Assembly (NCBI RefSeq): GCF_000687755.1
Contig: NZ_JHXN01000011.1
Span: forward strand, 1-48,286
Reading direction: 5' to 3'
Length of the DNA: 48,286 nt
Source of the DNA: Taylorella asinigenitalis ATCC 700933
GTDB taxonomy: Bacteria > Pseudomonadota > Gammaproteobacteria > Burkholderiales > Burkholderiaceae_B
Both the position numbers and the translations under genes were made by a program. Positions within the stretch are counted from its first letter, which is position 1. Each line of letters opens with the position of its first letter. The notes beneath the pieces are model-generated. The model did no database searches and was not told the DNA's origin. It saw only the letters and a list, made by a program, of their open reading frames with translations. Shown here piece after piece: positions 42,391 to 48,286 of the stretch.

Positions 42391-43470
42391 ATGAAAGATT
42401 CAATGCGCTCCAGATTGGAGCAGTTAAGTCAAAGACTTGTTGAAGTTGATGCCCTATTGGCAGAACCCGATGTTGCGAACGATATGGATCGCTTCCGTAA
42501 GCTCTCACGCGAAAGAAGTGAGATTGACCCAGTAGTGGCTCTGTTTAAGGAGTTTGAAGCGGCTGAGAGTGATCTAGAAGCTGCAGTAGAAATGATGTCC
42601 GATCCTGAACTCAAAGAGATGGGTGAAGAGGAGATGAAGGCTACAAAAGAGAGACTGGAGCAGCTAGAAGAGAAGCTGCAGTTGGAATTATTGCCAAAGG
42701 ATCCAGATGATGCACGAAGTGTGTTCCTAGAAATTCGAGCTGGCACGGGTGGAGATGAAAGTGCCATATTCTCTGGCGATCTATTTCGCATGTATAGCCG
42801 CTATGCAGAGCAAAAGGGGTGGAGAGTTGAACTTATGTCGGAGAATCCATCGGAACTAGGGGGCTATCGCGAGGTCATTGCCAGAATAGAAGGGGATGGC
42901 GTTTACGGACAACTTAAATATGAGTCAGGAGCTCATCGTGTGCAACGCGTTCCAGAAACTGAATCGCAAGGCCGCGTCCATACGTCAGCTTGTACTGTGG
43001 CCGTTATGCCAGAAGCCGATGAATTGGCGGAAGTAGTTTTAAATCCAGCTGATTTGCGTATCGATACGTTTCGTGCGAGTGGTGCGGGTGGTCAGCATAT
43101 TAATAAAACCGACTCCGCCGTTCGCATTACGCATATTCCAACGGGCATTGTTGCGGAGTGTCAGGACGATAGGTCGCAACATAAAAACAAAGCTCGTGCC
43201 ATGAGCGTTTTAGCGGCTCGTATCAATGATATTCAACGCCAGGAGCAGCAAAGTAAGGAAGCGGCAGAGCGCAAAAGTCTGGTAGGTACTGGCGATCGTT
43301 CGGAGAGGATTCGCACGTACAATTATCCGCAAGGCCGCGTTACCGATCACCGCATTAATCTTACGCTTTATAAGTTGCCACAAATAATGGAAGGCTCGCT
43401 TGATGAGCTAACTAATGCCTTGATTAGCGAAAGGCAAGCGGAATTGCTTGCGGCTTTAGGCGACGAATAA
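42391..43470 (+). CDS. prfA: Peptide chain release factor 1
   Basis: RF1 terminates translation at UAG and UAA. The codon-recognition PxT-type motif lies in [19 protein letters not shown] and the universal GGQ motif in [14 protein letters not shown]. The length is 359 aa. The stop overlaps the prmC start by one base, so RF1 and the enzyme that methylates its GGQ glutamine are co-expressed. Confidence 0.98.
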   Translation: MKDSMRSRLEQLSQRLVEVDALLAEPDVANDMDRFRKLSRERSEIDPVVALFKEFEAAESDLEAAVEMMSDPELKEMGEEEMKATKERLEQLEEKLQLELLPKDPDDARSVFLEIRAGTGGDESAIFSGDLFRMYSRYAEQKGWRVELMSENPSELGGYREVIARIEGDGVYGQLKYESGAHRVQRVPETESQGRVHTSACTVAVMPEADELAEVVLNPADLRIDTFRASGAGGQHINKTDSAVRITHIPTGIVAECQDDRSQHKNKARAMSVLAARINDIQRQEQQSKEAAERKSLVGTGDRSERIRTYNYPQGRVTDHRINLTLYKLPQIMEGSLDELTNALISERQAELLAALGDE

Positions 43471-44327
43471 TGTCAAGCGTCTCTATCGCAGCGGCTCTTC
43501 GGGAATGCAAGCTCGATAGATTGGAGGCCCAGCTATTGTTGGGGCATGTCTTGGGCGTTGATCGCGTTTGGCTTTTGACGCACGATGATGAGGTGCTTTC
43601 TGATGAGCGGCGGCTTCATTTTGAGAGCCTTGTGGATAGGCGAAATGCGGGCGAACCCATTGCCTACATACTTGGGGTGCGTGAGTTTATGGGCCTTGAG
43701 TTTGAGGTAAATCCAAGTGTTTTGATTCCGCGTCCTGATACGGAAATTTTGGTCGAGTTGGGTTTGTCTTTTTTGCACGAGCGCTCACGCTCACTATCAC
43801 GCTCACGAGAACCTGCGAGGCCCGCTCGGGTGCTTGATCTTGGGACGGGTAGTGGTGCTATTGCCATCTCGATTGCACGGTATTTCGATTTGTGCGAAGT
43901 ATATGCGACAGATGTGTCGGATGCGGCTTTGCAGACGGCCGCTCTAAATGCTCAAAAGCACGGAGTTGCTGTGCAGTTTTATGCGGGGTCGTGGTGGGAG
44001 GCATTGCCACCTGAGATAGAGGCGTTCGATTTAGTGCTGTCGAATCCGCCATATATTCGTGCAGATGATAAGCACTTGAGTTGCGGAGATGTGCGGTACG
44101 AGCCATTGTCCGCTCTTGTTGGTGGCAATGACGGCGTGAACGCATACCGTGATATTGTTTCGCGCTCTCGCGAATTTATGCGATCTGGGGCGATGCTTGC
44201 GTTTGAGCATGGGTGGGACCAGGGTGAAGCTGTGAGAGGGATTATGCGGCGGTGGCATTGCCACAAGATAGAGACGCATAGGGACTTAGCAGGGCATGAC
44301 AGGGTCACTTGTGGGGTTATAACGTGA
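43470..44327 (+). CDS. prmC: Release factor glutamine methyltransferase PrmC
   Basis: PrmC (HemK) methylates the glutamine of the GGQ motif in RF1 and RF2. PIAYILGVREFMGLEF, VLIPRPDTEILVE, the SAM motif VLDLGTGSGAIAISIA and the catalytic SNPPYIR are canonical. The linker between VLIPRPDTEILVE and the SAM motif is expanded into HERSRSLSRSREPARPARV, encoded by a CTCACG-type repeat (43782-43807). Four uptake-like motif cores lie in this gene (43658, 44002, 44124, 44256), one forming the palindrome GTGGCATTGCCAC. Local G+C content is above that of neighbours. Confidence 0.95.
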   Translation: MSSVSIAAALRECKLDRLEAQLLLGHVLGVDRVWLLTHDDEVLSDERRLHFESLVDRRNAGEPIAYILGVREFMGLEFEVNPSVLIPRPDTEILVELGLSFLHERSRSLSRSREPARPARVLDLGTGSGAIAISIARYFDLCEVYATDVSDAALQTAALNAQKHGVAVQFYAGSWWEALPPEIEAFDLVLSNPPYIRADDKHLSCGDVRYEPLSALVGGNDGVNAYRDIVSRSREFMRSGAMLAFEHGWDQGEAVRGIMRRWHCHKIETHRDLAGHDRVTCGVIT

Positions 44328-44370
44328 AGCCTGAATTTTGTAGGTACAATTAGGAAAAATGGAGATTTAG

Positions 44371-44700
44371 ATGAGCGAAATTCAAGAATATATTAAAAAA
44401 ATCGTAAGCGAAAATCCTGTAATTCTTTTTATGAAAGGGACGGCAAATGCCCCGCAGTGCGGCTTTTCGATGAGGGCGGTCGAGGCTTTGCGTGAGGTAG
44501 GCGTGAAGAAACTTGCGACCGTAAATGTGCTTGAGGATCAGGAAGTGCGTGAGGGCATTAAACAATACGCAAACTGGCCTACTATTCCGCAACTTTATGT
44601 GAACGGCGAATTTATCGGCGGCTGCGATATTATCCTTGAGATGGCTGAGAGCGGGGAACTTAAGGAAGTGCTTGAGCCTACAGGCGTTTTGAATGACTAA
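44371..44700 (+). CDS. grxD: Monothiol glutaredoxin, Grx4 type
   Basis: A 109-aa monothiol glutaredoxin with the CGFS active site in MKGTANAPQCGFSMRAVEAL, the NWPTIPQLYVNGEFIGG block and the GSH-binding GGCDI. Such proteins bind and transfer [2Fe-2S] clusters with BolA partners. Its end overlaps ubiX by eight bases. Confidence 0.96.
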   Translation: MSEIQEYIKKIVSENPVILFMKGTANAPQCGFSMRAVEALREVGVKKLATVNVLEDQEVREGIKQYANWPTIPQLYVNGEFIGGCDIILEMAESGELKEVLEPTGVLND

Positions 44701-45277
44701 GAGATTGGTTGTCGGAGTCACGGGGGCGACTGGAGCTATATACGCTCTTAGGCTCTTGGATAGGGTGCGCTCGATGAGAGATGTGCAAGACGTGGAAGAC
44801 GTGGAGACGCATCTTATTGTGTCGCCAGCTGGCTTGATTACGATTAAGCACGAGCTTGGTATGGATCGCAAGGAGTTCTGTGAGCATGCGGATCATACGC
44901 ACGGATACAGGGATGTATCCGATATGCTTGCAAGCGGCTCAGTGACTACTATTGGGATGGTTGTTCTGCCATGCACGATGCATACTTTAGCTTCGTGTGC
45001 ACATGGGCTGGCCGATAATTTGCTATCGAGAGCGGCTGATGTGCATCTGAAAGAGCGACGCCGATTAGTGCTTGCGGTAAGAGAGACTCCTTTAAATCTC
45101 GCTCATTTGAGAAATATGACGGCCGTTACAGAAATGGGGGGCGTGATTTTCCCGACATTGCCAGCGTTCTATCAAAAACCGCAAAGCATCGACGAGATAG
45201 TCGATCATTCTGTAGACCGCATACTAGCACTTTTTGGATTTGATTTGCCCGAAACTTCTACCTGGCAGGGACTGTAG
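44693..45277 (+). CDS. ubiX: Flavin prenyltransferase UbiX
   Basis: UbiX prenylates FMN to supply the cofactor of the UbiD decarboxylase in ubiquinone synthesis. The N-terminus RLVVGVTGATGAIYALRLL binds FMN; GMVVLPCTMHTLASCAHGLADNLLSRAADV and ERRRLVLAVRETPL are family blocks. Three 9-bp units (44780-44806) encode DVQDVEDVE just before ETHLIVSPAG, a small expansion absent from standard UbiX. It converges on the next gene with a 20-base overlap of 3' ends. Confidence 0.94.
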   Translation: MTKRLVVGVTGATGAIYALRLLDRVRSMRDVQDVEDVETHLIVSPAGLITIKHELGMDRKEFCEHADHTHGYRDVSDMLASGSVTTIGMVVLPCTMHTLASCAHGLADNLLSRAADVHLKERRRLVLAVRETPLNLAHLRNMTAVTEMGGVIFPTLPAFYQKPQSIDEIVDHSVDRILALFGFDLPETSTWQGL

Positions 45278-46028
45278 TCAATTCGCGTCCATCTTTACGG
45301 ATCTTATCGAGTAATGCTAAGCCGTAGTGTGTGCAGGAGATAATAGAATACACGGGCATGATTAGGCCTAATAATGGAATTAAAGACAGCAAAGCACATA
45401 TAAATCCAATAATCCAAAAGCCACTTTTATAATTTGAAATTACATATTTTCTCTCTTCTGGAGTTGCATGCTCAACGATGGCATCCACTTTGGTCATATT
45501 TGCGTATGCATAGCTAATCCAAAATAGGGATAGTACGATGGAGAGCCCTGGTATCAACCAAAGTGGCAATGTTATAAGCCATCCTAAAGCGAAGATTACT
45601 GTCACTTTAATTGAATTCAATATACTGATTCCAGTAGCATATTTTCCATCACGAGTAAGGTAGGGATAATGATTTTTGCTAATTAGATTTACGGCAAGCG
45701 GGGTCACTAAAATACCTGCTATTACAAGCCCAATAATTAAGCTCAACACAATAACGCAAATTAAAGTGATTATCCAAGCAAAAAACTCTCCGAAGCCACC
45801 AGCATTAAGTCCCACATCATTCAAGAGTATGCCAATTTGATTTAAGATCCACCAATCACTTGTAGATGTAATAAGCCATGAACTGACATCCGACCATATG
45901 AATATACAAAATATAACGAAGGCTGCGACACTGGCAATTAATGGCAGAAACGCAGCAAATATCATTTTTGGGTGAAACATGGTTTCAAAACCATTTTTGA
46001 GAGCTCTAAAAATTTCAAACATAATCAA
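45258..46028 (-). CDS. EI24/CysZ-like integral membrane protein
   Basis: A 256-aa protein with about five or six membrane segments (for example FLPLIASVAAFVIFCIFIW, IITLICVIVLSLIIGLVIAG, VIFALGWLITLPLWLIPGL, IIGFICALLSLIPLLGLIM). The architecture and the GLSIVLSLFWISYAYANM stretch fit the EI24/CysZ superfamily, whose E. coli member imports sulfate. Transported substrate here is not established. The start MIMFEIFRALKNGFE is typical. Confidence 0.8.
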   Translation of the reverse strand: MIMFEIFRALKNGFETMFHPKMIFAAFLPLIASVAAFVIFCIFIWSDVSSWLITSTSDWWILNQIGILLNDVGLNAGGFGEFFAWIITLICVIVLSLIIGLVIAGILVTPLAVNLISKNHYPYLTRDGKYATGISILNSIKVTVIFALGWLITLPLWLIPGLSIVLSLFWISYAYANMTKVDAIVEHATPEERKYVISNYKSGFWIIGFICALLSLIPLLGLIMPVYSIISCTHYGLALLDKIRKDGRELTTVPAR

Positions 46029-46031
46029 TCC

Positions 46032-46068
46032 ATAAAAAAGAGCCTAATGCAGAATACATCAGGCTCTT
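46032..46068 (-). terminator. Terminator of the DASS transporter gene
   Basis: On the minus strand AAGAGCCT pairs with AGGCTCTT (46061-46068 and 46038-46045) with further pairing inside, followed by a run of T residues. It lies about 30 bases after the transporter stop. Confidence 0.85.
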
Positions 46069-46100
46069 AGATGAGCGAGTTTGTTAGATAATCCTAAGTA

Positions 46101-47606
46101 TTATTTTAGATGACCTAACCAATCCCAGTAAGTTCCTGCAAATAGAACCATCAGTAAGTAACCAATTATAGTAATAGTGATACCAACTTTTGCGAACTGT
46201 TTTGCATTAAATGTGTCTGTACCTAAACATACCATATTTTGAGGAGCGTTTACAGGAAGTATGAAACCATAAGAAATTACAAAACCTAGTATCATGGTCA
46301 TACCTAAACGATCCACAGATCCATCTGGCATAGTTTTTAGGATAGAAATCACAATAGGAATCATAGAAGATGAAAGTGCAGTTGCACTAGCAAAACCTAA
46401 GTGAATGATAATTAAGAATGCTGCTAGGATTGCAAAAATCATCAATGGTCCAAGAGTATCCAATCCTGTCCACACAACGATTTGATTACCTAACCATTCA
46501 CCTGCACCAGATTTAAGAATAGAGCTACCTAAACTGATACCAGTACCGAATACAATCAAGGTACCCCATGGTGTGCGTTTTTGCATTTCTTTCCAATTGA
46601 TTACACCGATTTTAGGAATCAATAGAACACCTAGGGCTACGATTGTTGTAGCTGCGGTACTGTAGTTATGTAATTTACCTTCAGTAGCCCAAAATCCAAT
46701 TAAGATAGTGGAAACAATCAAAAGTCGAAGTTGATCGGAAGTCATAGGTCCGATTTCTTCTAGCTGCTTACGAACAGATTGTTTACCGCCTTCAAGTTTT
46801 TTAACTTCAGGACGGAAGAAGGTTAGAACTACAAAGTAAAGTACAAATGACATGATAATTGACCATGGCAATGCAGCAATTAACCAATCAATCCATGCTA
46901 CACGTTCGCCTAGCAACTCAGTCATAAAGCCTACAGTAATTAAGTTTTGTGCTGCGGCTGTTTGAATACCTACGTTCCAGATACTGATACACTCCGCCAC
47001 TAGAATCATAAGCCCTACAGCAAGTTTAGATTTATTTTCCACACCAAATGCAGCAACCATACCCATAGCGATTGGAATCATCGCTGCGGCACGTGCAGTA
47101 GCAGAAGGTACAACTAAAGATAGAATGATAGTTACTAAGATCATTCCGAAGAAAATGGATTTTGTACTGGTACCCACAAGATTCATGGTATTAAGGGCGA
47201 TACGTTTATCTAATCCTGTATACGTCATGCAAGCTGCGATAAATAATGCCGCTGCTACTAATGCAAGTCCAGAGCTACTAAAACCTGCTAAGGCCATAGT
47301 CAAGGCACTTTTAACGCCCCATTCCACTGTCGGGTCCTTGAGTGAAGGAGATAAACCCACAAGGAATATAATAAGCCCCATAATAATAATTGAGCTTGCC
47401 TCATAGGATACGGCTTCAGAAACCCACACGATAATAGCAAATACCAAAATCGCTAACATGCGGTGACCTGCTGGTGAAAGTCCTTCAGGCGTAGGCAGTA
47501 GTAGAATACCGATTAGTGCGGCAAATCCAATAAATAAGAATAAGGGGAATTTTTCGGGACCAAAAAACGATCGTTTTTGGTGAGATTGGACGTTATTAGT
47601 ATCCAT
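46101..47606 (-). CDS. DASS-family sodium/dicarboxylate (anion) symporter
   Basis: A 501-aa SLC13/DASS transporter with about twelve membrane segments. The first Ser-Asn-Thr-like region reads VPSATARAAAMIPIAMGM, and the second half shows FGTGISLGSSILKSGAGEWL and the final SYGFILPVNAPQNMVCLGTDT motif. Substrates of the family are succinate, malate, citrate or sulfate; C4-dicarboxylates are the best guess and would fit an organism living on organic acids. I chose ATG 47606, with GGAG upstream. Confidence 0.9.
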   Translation of the reverse strand: MDTNNVQSHQKRSFFGPEKFPLFLFIGFAALIGILLLPTPEGLSPAGHRMLAILVFAIIVWVSEAVSYEASSIIIMGLIIFLVGLSPSLKDPTVEWGVKSALTMALAGFSSSGLALVAAALFIAACMTYTGLDKRIALNTMNLVGTSTKSIFFGMILVTIILSLVVPSATARAAAMIPIAMGMVAAFGVENKSKLAVGLMILVAECISIWNVGIQTAAAQNLITVGFMTELLGERVAWIDWLIAALPWSIIMSFVLYFVVLTFFRPEVKKLEGGKQSVRKQLEEIGPMTSDQLRLLIVSTILIGFWATEGKLHNYSTAATTIVALGVLLIPKIGVINWKEMQKRTPWGTLIVFGTGISLGSSILKSGAGEWLGNQIVVWTGLDTLGPLMIFAILAAFLIIIHLGFASATALSSSMIPIVISILKTMPDGSVDRLGMTMILGFVISYGFILPVNAPQNMVCLGTDTFNAKQFAKVGITITIIGYLLMVLFAGTYWDWLGHLK

Positions 47607-47956
47607 ATTTAACTCCAATGATTAACATGCATTAACAGTATAAATCTAATAAATGACAAATAGGTAAAACCCTAATATTTTTTGATTTACATTAAGTTAA
47701 AAATATAAGATTTAGGTGGCAATGTACCTCGGTTTTTACGCTTGGCCCTATTACTTGCCTTTTGATTGCAGATCTTCTCTGTGGCAATGCCCCCTCATTC
47801 GACCTTTCTCCTTTTTCCGCAAACAGATTTTGATTCATTCGTGAGGTTTGCGAGGCGTTGTTTGGAGCACAGAGCTCGGGCAACTGATGCGGGCGTTGAA
47901 ATATGCATAAACACAACATGATTTGGAGCTTAAATTAGGGTTAACGCTAAAAAGAT
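47607..47956. other. Intergenic stretch before the rRNA promoter
   Basis: No convincing gene. It contains two same-direction copies of GTGGCAATG (47716-47724 and 47781-47789), 65 bases apart, in an otherwise nondescript region. Confidence 0.6.
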
Positions 47957-47986
47957 TTGACAAAGACTTTAAGTTTTATGTATATT
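47957..47986 (+). promoter_or_regulatory. Probable rRNA operon promoter
   Basis: TTGACA (47957-47962) and TATATT (47981-47986) are 18 bases apart and precede the rRNA leader. The stretch before it is A+T-rich, as with UP elements. Confidence 0.6.
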
Positions 47987-48060
47987 AATAATCTTTCACT
48001 TTTCCCACATTTTACGAATTTATTACATATGAATTTTGTGTGGGGGTGGTAGTGAAAAAA

Positions 48061-48286
48061 ATGTTCTTTAAAAATTAATACAGCCGATAAGTGTGGGTAC
48101 TTGATTTTGTTAAATGTTAGGTTTTAATACATCAAGTCTTACGCTTATAAATGTGAAGAGAAAAAGAGAGTAGATAAGAGAAGGTTTTTACTTAGGGCCA
48201 ATAATAAAAGAAATGGGGTTCTAGGTGTAATCTTTAAATAAGTTAATTCTTTTTTTTGAAGTTTTAAGCAATAAAAGTAAGCGATA
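48061..48286 (+). promoter_or_regulatory. 5' leader of a 16S-23S-5S rRNA operon with boxA
   Basis: TGTTCTTTAAAAATTAA (from 48062) is boxA, followed by CAGCCGATAAGTGTGGG (48081-48097), a sequence I know from rRNA leaders and spacers of Bordetella and Burkholderia relatives. The 16S gene itself is not reached before the window ends. Confidence 0.75.

Larger units (their letters stand above)
1312..47789. repeat. Dispersed 8-mer TGGCAATG, candidate DNA uptake sequence
   Basis: Positions of the 7-base core GGCAATG or its complement CATTGCC: 1312, 3006, 5166, 10154, 11522, 11973, 13168, 13332, 13882, 14056, 14512, 15982, 16665, 16786, 17262, 18294, 19239, 21352, 23427, 24973, 26590, 26675, 29714, 29925, 33577, 33632, 33893, 34235, 36233, 37280, 37868, 39559, 39652, 41867, 42876, 43658, 44002, 44124, 44256, 45156, 45565, 46867, 47718, 47783. 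Forty-one of the 44 have T before GGCAATG (not 11973, 34235, 43658). They fall equally on both strands (22 each). The count was made by eye. Confidence 0.8.

Noticed and set aside
47692-47919. 75-aa minus-strand frame before the rRNA promoter
   Set aside because: No ribosome binding site and no family resemblance; it includes two copies of the dispersed motif and looks like noncoding DNA.
1-48286. CRISPR array inside the window
   Set aside because: I saw no repeated 30-36-base units with unique spacers on either strand.

Overview
The window looks like chromosomal DNA of a beta-proteobacterium of the family Alcaligenaceae with an A+T-rich, reduced genome; Taylorella is my best guess. This is an inference. 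It rests on gene orders shared with Bordetella and relatives (hemA-prfA-prmC-grxD-ubiX; kdsD-kdsC-lptC-lptA-lptB...ptsN-hprK-rapZ; yraN-diaA-BON protein), on a separate hldE adenylyltransferase gene, on an rRNA leader of beta-proteobacterial type, and on low G+C.

Layout. 1-5.5 kb: a leftward type I-C CRISPR-Cas operon (cas5c-cas8c-cas7-cas4-cas1-cas2) with no cas3. A boxA-bearing leader runs off the left edge, so the array would lie outside the window. 5.5-9.3 kb: an 800-bp gene-poor gap holding a decayed GIY-YIG (T5orf172-type) fragment, then a lone 977-aa UPF1-like SF1 helicase. 9.3-10.9 kb: the scar of a deleted oligopeptide transporter operon (start of oppA joined to the end of oppF) and two tiny membrane ORFs. 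10.9-13 kb: rplU-rpmA, a HIT protein, rpe. 13-19 kb: mltA, dsbC-like, tlpA-like, BON lipoprotein, SIS protein, yraN, rsmI, rlpA. 19-25 kb: the Kdo / LPS-transport / nitrogen-PTS operon. 25-29 kb: apt, ilvA, phoB-phoR. 29-35.7 kb: ubiE-ubiJ-ubiB, the hldE adenylyltransferase domain, pcm, thiD, ppk2. 35.7-40 kb: gor-ansA-queC-queD-queE. 40-45.3 kb: small membrane protein, nitroreductase, tRNA-Phe, hemA-prfA-prmC-grxD-ubiX. 45.3-48.3 kb: EI24-type membrane protein, DASS transporter, then the promoter and leader of an rRNA operon whose 16S gene lies off the right edge.

The most striking signal is not a gene. The 8-mer TGGCAATG (or its complement TGGCAATG read on the other strand as CATTGCCA) occurs about 41 times, and the 7-mer GGCAATG 44 times, close to one per 1.1 kb. 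About one 8-mer and three to four 7-mers would be expected from base composition. Density and even spread resemble the DNA uptake sequences of Neisseria and Haemophilus. The motif is absent from a 5-kb stretch (about 5173-10153) covering the helicase, the GIY-YIG remnant and the opp scar, as expected for recently acquired DNA.

Other themes are gene loss (cas3, opp operon, rpoN/hpf absent from the lptB-ptsN junction, no obgE after rpmA) and small in-frame or 3'-end repeats in several housekeeping genes (ptsN, prmC, ubiX, HIT gene).
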